NCBI RefSeq assembly: GCF_030272615.1
Contig: NC_081409.1
Span: 877,803,594 to 877,867,593 of the forward strand
Origin: Cryptomeria japonica
Taxonomy: Eukaryota > Streptophyta > Pinopsida > Cupressales > Cupressaceae
Direction of reading: 5' to 3'
DNA length: 64,000 nucleotides
Made by a program: the position numbers and the translations under genes. Below the pieces are notes generated by a model. The model was not told the origin of the DNA, searched no databases, and was given only the letters and a program-made list of their open reading frames with translations. Shown piece by piece: positions 34,532 to 46,015 of the stretch; the first letter of the stretch is position 1, and every line of letters starts with the position of its first letter.

Positions 34532-36343
34532 ATGTTAAGGTATCAAATAAAGCTTATAGATGATGAAAATACACAAAGTCATTCAAACATTCAAGTCTTC
34601 ATGTTATTAGAGTCTACTAAAGAAGGGAGTAATGATTTACCCCTAGTACATTCACACTTGATTGATTGGGGGCAAGAAGGAAAACCAACACTGGATTGGT
34701 TTGAGAATGACGAAGCAATTTCACAATTTGTCAGAGTAAGAGAGGAATTTCCACAAGGAGATCAAAAGATAGGGTTTGCTATACACCTAGATAGAACAAC
34801 ATACTTTGGAGAAGAAAGTGCTTCTACAACAAGAGATAAAGATCAAAATACCCATAATGACAAGAGTGACTTGGGTAATCTTCCTATGGAAATAGAAAGT
34901 TCAACATTGCTTATAGAAGAAACAGAAGAAGTCAACATAACAAAAGGGGAGGTTGTACATAACATCCATCTGGCAAAATCACTAAGAAAAGAAGAAAAAG
35001 ACAGATTCATTCATTTTTTCAAGCAACAACCTATCAACTTTGCTTGGTCCTATGCAGATATGCTAGGTTTAGACTCTGAGTTAGTGTTACATCATTTACC
35101 TCTAATACCAGTAGTTAAACCTTACAAGCAAAAATTGAGAAAAATGCGTCCAAGTATTGCATTAATGGTTAAAATAGAACTGCAAAAGTTGTTGGATGTA
35201 GGTTTCATAAGACCTATTGATTACGTAGAATGGATATCCAACCTAGTACCTGTGACTAAGCCCATAGGAGGAATAAGAATTTGTACAAATTTCCAGGATC
35301 TAAATAAAGCTTGTCCTAAGGATGACTTCCCGCTACCCAATATTGATATGATAGATGACCTAATTGCTGGAAAAGAAATCCTATCCTTAATGGATGGTTT
35401 CTTACGATATAACCAGATTAAAATTACACCAGAAGATCAACATAAAATGACCTTTACATGCCCATGGGGAACATACTGCTGGAATGTGATGCCATTTGGT
35501 CTCAAAAACGCTGGAGCAACATACCAAAGAGTTATGACAATGTTGTTTCATGACATGATCCACAACATAATGGAAGATTATGTGGATGGCATATTGGCTA
35601 AATCACAAACAATAGAAGGTCACCTCATAATCCTTGCACATATATTTGATCGGTTAGAGTAGTATAATGTTAGATTAAACCTGAAAAAGTATGTTTTCAG
35701 TGTAACAACAGGTAAACTGTTAGGGTTCATAGTATCAAACAAAGGAATTGAAGTAGACCCTGCCAAGGTCAAGGCAATCATTGATATGCCACCTTCATCA
35801 ACACTTAAACAACTCAGAGGGTTACAAGGAAGACTGCAATCCATAAGGAGATTCATAGCACAGTTGGCAGATAAGTGTCACCCATTCTAGCATTTACTCA
35901 GGAAAGGAGTTACTTTTAAATGGATAGAACAATGCTAGGAAGCTTTCCAATCTCTGAAAGATTATCTTGTAAACACACTAGTGTTAGTATCACCCACTCC
36001 AAGAAAACCTCTATTGTTATACATATCAACAAAAAACTCATCTCTAGGAGCTTTGTTGGCACAACATGACGACAAAGGAAAAGAAAGAGCCATTTATTAT
36101 ATAAGTAGGACTTTAATTTGCTATGAGCTTAATTATACCCCTATAGAGAAAGCATGCTTAGTAGTAATATTTTCATCCCAAAAGCTTAGACATTACATGC
36201 TATCTCATAAGGTACAACTCAATGCATGCTTTGATCCACTCAAGTACCTATTGAGCAAAGTAACATTGACTGGGCGATTGGCTAAGTGGGTCATGATCCT
36301 GAGTGAGTTTGACATAGAGTACATAGACATAAAAGGCCATTAA
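34532..36343 (+). pseudogene. pol: Tat reverse transcriptase and RNase H
   Basis: 34532-35662 is the longest open frame in the window (376 residues). It begins with a linker and then RT: KLRKMRPSIALMVKIELQKL, VGFIRPIDYVEWISNLVPV, RICTNFQDLNKACPKDDFPL, then FGLKNAGATYQRVM, diagnostic for Tat. The catalytic box reads EDYVDGIL, so the second Asp of YVDD is Gly; polymerase activity should be lost. After a stop at 35660, the connection continues (LGFIVSNKGIEVDPAKVKA), then the gypsy RNase H (LLLYISTKNSSLGALLAQ, YYISRTLICYELNYTPIEK, LAKWVMILSEFDIEY) to 36343. Confidence 0.92.
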
Positions 36344-36449
36344 AGGACAAATTATAGAAGATCAGTTAGTAGAGGCTCCTTTACAAGATAGTTACCCATT
36401 ACTCATAGACTTTCTAGATGAATCAGTGTTTACATTGACAACATCCCTA

Positions 36450-36809
36450 ATGTGGAAATTATACTTTGATGGGTCATATAAAAGTCATGGATTTGGAGTA
36501 GGGATTCTCTTCATTACTCCTCAAGGGGATTATATACCTAAATCATATAGGATAAATTTTCCATGCACAAATAATATAGCTGAATATGAAGCTCTTCTCA
36601 TAGGACTTCATGCAACTATACAGTGGAGAATACAAGAATTATAGGTCTATGGTGATTCATAATTGATTGTAAACCAGGTCAATAATAATTACAACATGAA
36701 GGATGATAAACTCATGCCTTGTAAGAAGCTAGTGGAATATTACAAAGAGCACTTTAGCAAAATCATCTTTGAATAGATCCCAAGGATACAAAACAAGGCA
36801 ATAGACACA
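36450..36809 (+). pseudogene. Tat second (archaeal-type) RNase H
   Basis: A second RNase H follows the first: WKLYFDGSYKSHGFGVGIL, then FPCTNNIAEYEALLIGL, then VYGDS. These give the expected Asp, Glu and Asp catalytic residues. This extra RNase H between the usual one and integrase defines the Tat group of plant Ty3/gypsy elements. A stop (TAG) lies at 36642-36644 before VYGDS and another after the VYGDS Ser, so it is not translatable in one piece. Confidence 0.88.
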
Positions 36810-38192
36810 ATGGCTACCACAGGATCTCTAATTAATATGCCTACTAATGAAACTCAGTCTGAGTTTATCATAGAACAATTGATGCTACCAGATTATGAGA
36901 CTTCTTCAGCAGAACATGTATGTATAATTGTGGGTCTAGAATCACCTTGGTACAAGGAAATATATACATATTTACACACTCAATACATGTCATTAGATCT
37001 ATCCAGAAATCAAAAGAAGACCTTTATTTGTCAGGCATCTAGATACACCATTATAGCTGATACTTTGTATAGAAAGGGTTTCGATGGAACTCTTCTCTGA
37101 TGTCTGGATGAGAATGAAGAACACCTTGCTTTAAAGGAAGTCCATAATGGAATCTGTGGGGCTCACCAAAGCGGTCCATAACTATCAAAGAAATTATTGA
37201 GAATAGGTTATTATTGGCCAACTATGGAAAAGGACGCTTACAAGTATGTACAGAAGTGTAAACAATGCCAAATGCATGGAGACCTCATTCATGCACCAAC
37301 ACAAGATCTTCAACCCATTATATCACCATCGCCATTTTCACAATGGGGATTAGATCTAGTGGGTAAAATCAACCCTACTTCTTCCAATGGGTACACGTTC
37401 ATCTTGATAGCCACTGAGTACTTTACCAAATGGGTTGAGGCAATTCCTCTTACATACACCACTGGAAAGCAGATATCAAAACTCATGCTCAACTACATTA
37501 TATGCAGATACAGGGTTCAAATGTGCTTTGTGATAGATAATGGACGTCCATTTAAAAACCAGGAAGTGAAGGAATTGTGTGACAAGTTTCACATACAATA
37601 GAGATTTGCCACACCATATTATCCACAAAGCAATGGTCAAGCAGAGGCTACAAATAAAACAATATTGAAAATTCTCAAGAAAGTTGTCACTGACACAAGA
37701 TAGGACTGACATCTCCAATTAAATCCCACTCTTTGGGCTTACAGAACATGAGTATGCACGCCTACATGAGCAACACCATATTCCTTGGTCTATGGTACAG
37801 AAGCAATACTCCCCATTGAAATAGAAATACCATCTCTAAGAGTTTCTTTACAGAATATCATATCACAGGAGGACTATAGGGTAGCAAGGTTACAAGAACT
37901 AGAAACCCTTGATGAAAAAAGACAAACAACATTCAACCATTTACAAGGATATCAAAATAGATTGAGACGGAGTTATAATAAATAAGTCTGCCCATTAACG
38001 TTTCAAGTGGGAGATCTAGTCCTTAAAGAGAATCAAAGGAACCTAGCGGAACAAGAAAAGCTAGAGAAATTCAAACCTAACTAGCTAGGTCCTTTCATCA
38101 TAACAAGGGTTATAGGAAATGGAGCATATAATTTGGCTACCATGGAGGGAGATTCACTCTCTAACCCTATGAACAACGTGCACCTTAAATGA
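36810..38192 (+). pseudogene. Tat integrase
   Basis: Linker, then HHCC zinc-binding region (EVHNGICGAHQSG, YYWPTMEKDAYKYVQKCKQC). The catalytic core has all three acidic positions visible: GLDLVGKI, FVIDNGRPF, and QAEATNKTILK. A C-terminal domain follows (FQVGDLVLKENQ, then LGPFIITRVIGNGAYNLA), ending with a stop at 38190-38192. Stops occur near 37098, 37180, 37599, 37702, 37982 and 38081. No chromodomain is seen, as expected for Tat. Catalytic residues are intact, but the reading frame is not. Confidence 0.9.
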
Positions 38193-38735
38193 TATTATAC
38201 CTAAGGGCTATGTAATTTAGGTTTTATTTTTTCGCATTGCATATCATATCATTCAAAACACTGCATTAAATATAGTTTTCAAATGCATCGCATTCTAAAT
38301 GATTCTGCATTTTCATATAGCAGCATCAATAAAACAAGGCAATTGTCCATGTCTATGATTTGTTTGCATTCAAAACAAACAAGGGTCATCTCCTTTCTTA
38401 GATATTTGAACATGAAGTCTTTGAGATCCTAAGGTCATTCATTTTCAACATTACCAAGTGACGATGCTTTACTTATGGTTGGGTAGAGATTTCACTATTA
38501 GGGACTTGTTAACCTAAAATCTATCATTTTCTATATCTCAAACATAATAAATCTCTAATTTACTCGAGACACCTACTTCATCATATGACTAGTGAAAAAT
38601 CTAAAATTCTACTTCAACACCGCTGTAATTGTCATACCCCAGTAGGTTTCATTACTTATAAGTCAAGGCAAGAAAATAAAAATAAAAAGAGCTATGCCAA
38701 ATATCCATCTTAAGGCAAAAAAGAAATGATATATA
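38193..38735. other. Tat 3' untranslated region, first part
   Basis: AT-rich sequence after pol with no coding feature; ends at the solo copia LTR. Confidence 0.6.
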
Positions 38736-40227
38736 TGTTGGCAATATTACAAGGATATTGAGAAGGTTGTTGATGATTATGGACATAACTGATTAAAGAT
38801 GTTTTACTATCTTGATATTATTATTTTGTCATCAGTGTCAAGAAATTGATTTTCTAATTCAGTATGATGTTGCCATATCTTAAGAAATATGATATGAAGA
38901 TTATAAAGAAGTCAGTAAAGACATAGGAAAGAATATGATGAATAAGGGGATAAGTTATTCAATGGGCAACTCTACCGCGTCAGACAATGATGAGATATTG
39001 ATGTTTTCGATTGTTTTAACATCATACATATGTTGTAAAATGTAAAGGTTAATACTATACTATGTTATCAAGCAAAGAACCTAGTCGGTAAACCCTAAGG
39101 AACCTAGTCGGTAAACCCTAAGGTTATCACAGTCGGTTAATGAAGATAGAATGTCTACCGAGTAAAGTTTAGTATTCACTGAGTTGTAACCAAGCTATAA
39201 CATAATGCATTAAATGTTTGCATATGATATTTAATGAAAGATGCTGATGAGCTAGAGCAGATCAATGATTGGCAAGCCGTAAAAGAAGTTTGTTAACAAA
39301 TCTAAGGCAATGGAAACTTGGCAAGAAGAGCTACAACTCAGATTGAACCGCATTACCCTAACACAAGTTCCAAGGTGAATGTGCAAGTTCCAAGGTGGGG
39401 TAAAATGTTTTCAGATCAAAATATACAATGAACCTGGACAAGATTGAAGATCTGATGGCTATGATTGATCATGGGATATGTGATCAAGGAGATTAAGCGG
39501 TTAGAAGATTGTTTATAAATAAGGAACTATTGATAAACAATGTATGTGGGCAAGTGTATGCACAAGGATGCTACATAGTGATTACCAAGCACAGAAGCTT
39601 GAAGACCTATTAGAATAATAGAGTATTGATGCCCAGTAGATAGACAAGATTAGTTCTATGTCTAGATTGTATTGAACAAATAGGAATATACTTTAGCATT
39701 TTAGATGTGAAGTTGTAGATAGATTGTATTAATGTTATTTTGTGAAAGTGATAGGAAATCTCTTAACCGAGTGGGCTTAACAGTCTTATATGTAAATCCT
39801 CTAACAAGGTGACATTCTGATTGAGTGTTTGAAATCCTTTGATAAGGTCACTTCTAACAAAGTGAAGATCCTAACAGATCTGAGGGAAATCCCTTAACCG
39901 GGTCACATCTAGCAATGTGTTTTGTAATCTTTAATAGGATTTGATTTTAACCGAGCATACTCTAGAAGAGTATATTTTTTAGTGGGTCCAAAATCCCATA
40001 GTGGTTTTTCCCTATTTGGGTTTCCATGTTAAATCTGGTGTTATGAGGTTTATATTGTTCATATGCTTTTGAGTTTGCATGTTTAACAATTTTTGGTTAT
40101 ATGACTGATATATGTTACCGAGGTTGAATTTGATGTTTTTATGGATGATTAAGTTTGTATGATTCACCCCCCCTTCTCACCTTGTTGGCTATTGGATCTA
40201 TACTTATATTAAGTATCAAAACTATCA
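38736..40227 (+). mobile_element. Solo copia LTR in the Tat 3' UTR, 1.49 kb
   Basis: Starts TGTTGGCAATATT and ends ACTATCA, with perfect TSD ATATA at 38731-38735 and 40228-40232. Contains the shared GGTTTTTCCCTATTTGGGTT block (about 40003-40024), the C-rich ATTCACCCCCCCTTCTCA tract (about 40161), and many CTAACAAGGT-like motifs (39790-39960). A 22-bp CCTAGTCGGTAAACCCTAAGG unit is duplicated at about 39081-39122. No ORF. Confidence 0.93.
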
Positions 40228-42143
40228 ATATAACTGAAATATCACACATGAAAATGCGATAAAAAGCTTGACTATGGGAACATGCAAGTAACTCCATTAG
40301 GGCTATGAACGCCTACTGGTAATGGAGCAATATTTGAGAAATTATAGTCTATAACCTCGTCGGAGCTCTCAAGGCATGCTGGCAGCGAGGCTCTATTCGG
40401 GATGCTTTTGAAGTTAGAATAATCCATGTAGCTAGTCATATAGGATGCTAAGGATCTTTAGTGAACACAAGAGCAGGAATTAAGTCATCGGCACACACAA
40501 GGGCAAAAGAAGATCAAAGTTTCAAGAGCCAGTGGGGAAGTTTTCCATGTCTCCATTTGTAAATCCTAGTCATTAAGTGTGTTGAGTTGAATGTTTCAAG
40601 GGACCTTAGGGATAGATTGATTGCTTATCTATGAAATTTTTTGCACATCCATTTCAATTGGTGTATTACAAATGTTAAAACAAACACACTCAACCTTGTT
40701 TGAATAGGAAATGCATCTCCATCATGCATATTGCATTAACATAGGTCATACCAAAAATTAATTTTTCTCCACATGCATTCTACAGATCATCATGTCATAT
40801 AGGTCTGTACACTAGGGGCATAACTGAAAAAATCCAAAAAAACATATAAAGTCCTGAAAAAATCATATAAAGTCCTGAAAAAATCCTAAAAAATCATGTA
40901 ACGTTCTTCAAAAATATTCAAAAACAATGAAAAACTCAAAATTCAAAAACATTGAAAAAACTCAAAATTCAAAAACAATGAAAAACTCAAAATTCAAAAA
41001 CATTAAAAACCATAAAATCCCCAAAACATCCATATAACATCCTGAAAAAATCAACCAAAAACATTCAAATATGATTCTCAAAAAATTATTCAAAAACATT
41101 CAAATAGCGATCTACATAATCCAAAAAACATCGAAAAAGCTCTTGGAAAAGAACTAAAAATCAAAAATCAATCAATCAGAAAAACTTGCAATAAAATGTC
41201 TTGTGAGAAACAAATACCCTAGCACATATCCAGCAAACACTTCGCATGAAGTTAACAAAGGATACGACTATCCAATCAAACATATGCAATCAACTGATCA
41301 AACTATCTTATCAATCATATCATATCCATATCAAAGTGATAATTTTCTTGTCTTAAACAGAAGAGGATACACTCAAAATCAGATAGGTCAGTCTTAAATG
41401 GGGTCCGCAACTTTCTGAGATTAGACATTATCAACCATTACATCAAGCAACTGAGAGCGAAGGCACAAGGTCAGTATAGCTGCTGAATTTTGTCCGGGTC
41501 AATCTTTATCTTTTATGATTTGGTGACAGATATTGTTCCTATGCTACTCAAAGATGTCCACAAGTGACTAGAGGGGCCATGATGGGCATTATATTTTTCT
41601 TTATTTGCTGCTTGTCTACTACGTGTTTGTTTCTTCAATGAGATATCTTTACATCTTGGTTCCTTATACCCTGATGTCCTAAGCTCCATTGTTCATAGTA
41701 AGGCTCAATGATGAATATATATTGTGCAATAAATAAATGACACAGGTTCGTGATTCATTCAATTTCATTCTCATCTCATTTGTTTCTTGATAGTCTATTG
41801 ATTTCCCATCTTCTCTCTAAATCATATATTCTTTCTAAACATTCTTCTCTCATCATCTTTTTCTCTCATCATTTTCTATCATCTAACATTATTCTGTTTC
41901 ATTCTAAGGTTCATTCTCTCATATTCTATCTCAAAATCATCTTCACATCACCTATCTCTCTATCTCTAATCAACTAACCATTCTACTATTCTTTCATCTC
42001 ACATTATTTTTTTCGAGAGATCATTCATATCTTTAATGCACAAATAATCTCTCGAGGGGGCATTACACCCTAAGTATCACTGGGGCATACTGGGGCATAG
42101 TTTTTTTCATTTTCTTTGAAACAATGTCATTCTGACTTTGTCT
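40228..42143. other. Tat 3' untranslated region, second part
   Basis: No coding domain. It contains the A-rich tandem repeat at 40840-41110 and a pyrimidine-rich stretch at 41750-42000 (runs of CTCATC and TCTATC); the open frame there reflects composition only. Confidence 0.55.
40840..41110 (+). repeat. A-rich tandem repeats
   Basis: Two overlapping sets: ATATAAAGTCCTGAAAAAATC repeated near 40845-40890, and a unit of about 30 bp with ATTCAAAAACAWTGAAAAAC plus TCAAA, repeated three to four times at 40915-41010. Degenerate copies continue to about 41110. Confidence 0.85.
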
Positions 42144-42157
42144 CAAAGAGGGGCAAA
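42144..42157 (+). promoter_or_regulatory. Tat polypurine tract
   Basis: CAAAGAGGGGCAAA directly precedes the 3' LTR start TGTAGACACC at 42158. Purine-rich apart from two C residues. Confidence 0.75.
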
Positions 42158-43415
42158 TGTAGACACCTAAAAATGTCTCATTGATCATGTACTAATTATT
42201 CCTCTAATTGATTAAATAATTCTTTAATTATTTAATTAAGTTAATTAATCATATTCTTCTAATTTCAGATTTCCTCCTCATCTTATTAATTATTCTATTT
42301 CTTATTCTTTCATCATTTAATCATTTTAATCATTTTCTAAAATATTAATTAAATATTTATTATTTAATTAATTATGGTTAATTCCCCGATTTAAATAATC
42401 TTTATTATTTAAATTAATTTCAATTTCTATCTCTAAATATCTAATCATTTAACCCTTTTCTAATTATTAATTAAATATTTATTATTTAATTAATTGTGAT
42501 TTAATCCTTTAAATTAAATAATCTTTATTATTTAATTAAAGCGCATTTCTAAAATAATTACATAGTTTCTTTAAATTATTTAATTAACTAATTAATTCTT
42601 CCAATTCCAAATCCCCAAATTCTAATTTCATTTAATTTCTTATTTCTTCTAATTTCTTCCAAATTCAATTACATGTGCATGATTTCAAAAACCAAATTGA
42701 AAATCAAAGTCAAGTTCTAAATATATTCAAGTACTAAACTGAATTAAATAAATTCAATTATTTGAATAAATATCATGCAAAGATTAAATTGAAAATCTAA
42801 GTTAAAATGCAAGTACATGCTAAATTAATTAATTCAATCAATTAATTAATTAAATCATTATCTCTCCAATCTCTATTTCCATCTTTCAGTTAGCTTTTTC
42901 TAAATTAAGCTTTCTTTGTCATCCTCTTTATTTCTTCCAATCATTCTTTTTCTTCCTTCAGACATCTTTTTCTCAACCAGTTGACTCAATTAATCTATTC
43001 AATCTATTGAGTTTCACTCCTACAATCAACAGTTCAACTAGCAATTTTCATGTGAGCTCACTTGAGTTCCACCTCTTGATCAATCTGTTCCACCTTTCAA
43101 TCAATCTTCTTCAAAAATCTATAAATTGAGCATTCAAACTCCATTTTCAATAATCACTAACTTTGAATCTTTGTGTCACTTGCAGGTTACCAGTGTAATA
43201 TCTGAGAGCCATCATACCACAGAGAAGAGAAGAGCAACGAAAGTTATACGCAGTCACGGAATATGGAGTCTTTAATTGATTTCATTTTAATTCCTATTTG
43301 CTTGATTGTGTTATTTCATTGTCTTGTTTGTTATAATTCTTTGATTAGATAGGGATTCGTTATTTCCCTTTGATTTCTAATTGATATTTGAATAAGATGG
43401 ATTTTACATATGACA
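42158..43415 (+). mobile_element. Tat element 3' LTR
   Basis: Same length as the 5' LTR (1258 bp); about 50 substitutions by eye, no indels. Ends CATATGACA and is followed by TSD GATAG. Confidence 0.95.
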
Positions 43416-43420
43416 GATAG

Positions 43421-44089
43421 ATTGCACGTGAACTTGGGTTTCTCTTTTTTGAGAAAAACAAGTCTTCTTAGGAATTAAGACAAAACACACATTCTCATGT
43501 CTCAGTCCATCTATGAACTTTCTTCCATCGACTAAATAGATTCTGGTATTTGTACATACTTCATTCTTTAAAGGTTCCTTGAAAGGCAACATGGTTTGTT
43601 TAATCCCATTGGCCACAATAATGTATGTATTCTTTCTCCCATCATGTATCGCCTATCTATCAAATTGCCAAGGTCTTCCAAACAAAAGATGACAAATGTC
43701 CATAAGCATAATATCACATAAAACTTCATCATGATAATTCCCAATCTTCAATCTTACTAAACATTGTTCACTTACTAGCAACTTATGTTCATCCTGAATC
43801 CATGCTATCTGGTAAGGCTTAGGGTGTTTCAATCTCTCTAGTTTCAACTTATTCACCATCTCTTCTAAAACAAGATTATCCGAACTACCACTATCAATGA
43901 CAACTTTACAGCACTTGGCAGATACCTTACATCTAGTCTTGAATAGATTCTTCTTCTGTAAGGGTTCTTTATCTTCTCCAGTATAACACAAAGATCTTCT
44001 CATCATCAATAGTTCTCCATCTTCTGGCTTATTGTTTGATCCAGTGGGGTTCTCTTCCACCATTGTTGCTCTTCCAGTAGCCTCTAATT
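43421..44089 (-). pseudogene. Chromovirus-1 protease
   Basis: Antisense: aspartic protease with catalytic KVVIDSGSSDNLVLEEMV, then QIAWIQDEHKLLVSEQC, then CDIMLMDICHLLFGRPWQFD (the 'LLGRPW' end motif), followed by VANGIKQTMLPFKEP. The reading continues to the Tat insertion point (CFSQKRETQVHVQSI). The active-site DSG is intact. The frame is almost open; one stop near 43650 separates two pieces. Confidence 0.85.
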
Positions 44090-45119
44090 TCTTACACTCA
44101 AAAGCACAGTGTCCTTGCCCTTCACATTTAAAATAGGTTCCTTTGAACATCCTTTTGTCTTGTCTTCCAAATTTCTCATTCTGGTAGCCATCCCGTTCTC
44201 TCCTCTAGTAGAAATTTTTATCATCCTTCCAGTATGAATTACCTTCCTTGCTCACATCCTTGTCCTTGTTTTGATATGTGTTGGTTCCTCTCCCTCCAAT
44301 GTATCCTCTTCCTCCTTGAAACCTTTCTCTGGTAAACCTTCCACCTCTACCTCTTTGTCTCTGCTCATGCCTCTTATTCAATTTCTCTTCAGCCTTTATT
44401 GCATACTGGTAAGCCTCTTCAACACTTATTAGTTTGATCATATTGAGTTAATCTTGTATAGACATCTGCAATCCATTCAAATATCTTGCAATTTGTTCAA
44501 TTTCATCATCAACATGTCCGGATCTAATATTCAACTTGTAAAATGCTTCGGTGTACTTCACACTAGATTCCTTCTATCTCAGATTCTGCATCTTTTAGAA
44601 CAAATCTATTGGATAATTTGCTTGGATAAAATTTAATTTTAACTTAGCAATCATCCTATCCCATGTATTAATCTTTTCTTTACCTCTTCTTTTCCTATCA
44701 ACTTGCAAGTGCTCCCACCAAATAGATGCATTACCCTTCAACCAGGTACATGAATACTTCACCTTTCTTTCTTCTGCCATGTTTTCAAAATTAAAATACT
44801 TCTCCATCTTCGAGATCCAATCCATCAATTCATCTGAATCTAACTTCCCATCATATTCTGATCAAGTAAAATGAGGTTTAGTGTTCGCCCTACTCAAAAC
44901 CCTTAAAAAACTTTCCTCCTCTGAATCAGCTACCGATAGGTTCACTTGTTCTATTGGGGTTTCTTCTCCTTCATCTTCGCTCACATCCTCAACATGTTGG
45001 CCTCTCCTTTGGGTTGTCTCCATGGCTTCTAACCAGGCTTCTATTCCTTACAACATCTCCATTACAACAAGGTCTGCATTCCCATGTGCTCTACCATTCT
45101 TAGTTCCTCTTCGCACCAT
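44090..45119 (-). pseudogene. gag: Chromovirus-1 gag
   Basis: Antisense from ATG at 45119 (MVRRGTKNGRAHGNAD), about 90 bp after the PBS. The gag core is at about 44830-44600: DELMDWISKMEKYFNFE, then KYSCTWLKGNASIWWEHL, then WDRMIAKLKLNFIQANY. It is followed by VEEAYQYAIKAEEKLNK, an RGRGG-type basic segment (44360-44280) and a zinc knuckle at about 44135-44095. The knuckle reads YFKCEGQGHCAFEC: its first Cys is Tyr. Stops at about 44860, 44595, 44575, 44450 and 44205. Capsid function lost. Confidence 0.85.
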
Positions 45120-45210
45120 TGATCCATGCTAGTCCTCTGCAATTGCAGGTTGGATCCACAAGCCACCACCCCACAACAAGATTTAGGACACAACCTCTAC
45201 AATGAACTTC

Positions 45211-45222
45211 GATTTGATACCA
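45211..45222 (-). promoter_or_regulatory. Chromovirus-1 primer-binding site
   Basis: Antisense TGGTATCAAATC, close to the plant initiator-Met-tRNA site TGGTATCAGAGC; two bases separate it from the LTR end at 45225. Confidence 0.85.
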
Positions 45223-45224
45223 CT

Positions 45225-46015
45225 TGAAGCACTCACCAGTGAAGAGGTACCTCAAGGAGATCAATCTAAACCGGTCAACAAGAGTTAACACAATGAAAGC
45301 ACATAGATATGATGGAGGAAATGTAGAAGAAATACTTTCATTGCATGAAAGATAATTACATCTAGCTGGTAACAAATGGGTTACAACATATTGGCACACA
45401 AGCCTGGTAGAATAGGTCACATTGAGACCTTGAATCAAATTTTTTTATCTTCTAGGCATAGTCTATCTATCTGATTCTTCTTGATCTTGTAATTGATTAC
45501 ATTCTAAGGCATGATTACAAATATATATATCAATCAAAGGATCTAGTCGGCCAAAAGGGATCAAAACCTGAAGGACAAGACCTAACATGCAAAATGAATA
45601 AGGTTGGCCTCTGCCAAGAGATTCCTTATAAAAATCCAAAGGATGAAACATAGAAGGTCGGACACATGCCAAGCAATATTGAGATCAATGCCTAAGGCTC
45701 CACAAGATTTGGAATGAGTTCTGGTAGATTGCTAGAATAGGTCTCATGTAACTGGTAACAAAGGAAACCAGTAGCAAGAAACTATCAAGGGAACCGGTAG
45801 TGATATCTTGCCAAAAAGTGATCCAAATGAGATGCATTCAAAAAGAAATTAGGAAGATCAAGTCTCTAAATAGAATCCAACTCCATAGGAACTAGTGAGA
45901 CAAAACTGAGACACATAGAAAAGAAAAGTGAAACTGCAAACAGAAAACAAAAACAAAGAAGCAAATGTTTCTGGTTGATGCAAGATTGTTGTGAATCGGG
46001 GATGCTCCTGCATCA
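45225..46015 (-). mobile_element. Chromovirus-1 5' LTR, 791 bp
   Basis: Antisense TGATGCAGGAGC...GAGTGCTTCA. It pairs with the split 3' LTR (12398-12451 plus 16838-17562). It supplies the uninterrupted sequence that shows where solo LTR A inserted. The antisense frames here are LTR sequence, not genes. Confidence 0.9.

Larger units (their letters stand above)
27185..43415 (+). mobile_element. Tat-type Ty3/gypsy element, complete length, 16.2 kb
   Basis: LTRs 27185-28442 and 42158-43415 are each exactly 1258 bp. By eye they differ at about 50 sites with no indel, roughly 96% identity. Perfect TSD GATAG at 27180-27184 and 43416-43420. Order: 5' LTR, PBS, long leader, gag, broken protease, RT-RNase H, second RNase H, integrase, 3' UTR (with a solo copia LTR), polypurine tract, 3' LTR. 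The second RNase H after the normal one, and the CHHC-type gag finger, are marks of the Tat/Ogre/Retand lineage. Coding regions are broken throughout. Confidence 0.95.
12398..46015 (-). mobile_element. Chromovirus-1 (Ty3/gypsy) with nested insertions
   Basis: This is an antisense LTR retrotransposon: 5' LTR 46015-45225, PBS, gag, protease, RT, RNase H, integrase with chromodomain, 3' LTR 17562-12398. It is inserted in the RNase H of gypsy-2. Flanks are CAACT (12393-12397) and TAACT (46016-46020), a TSD with one transition. The gypsy-2 protein reads through when it is removed (KYPVHDLE joined to LTVVVHAL). Inside it lie two solo LTRs of about 4 kb, an unassigned insert and the 16.2-kb Tat element. 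Confidence 0.85.

Noticed and set aside
41750-41977. Ser/His/Leu-rich open frame
   Set aside because: Low-complexity pyrimidine-rich 3' UTR; no start context or domain.
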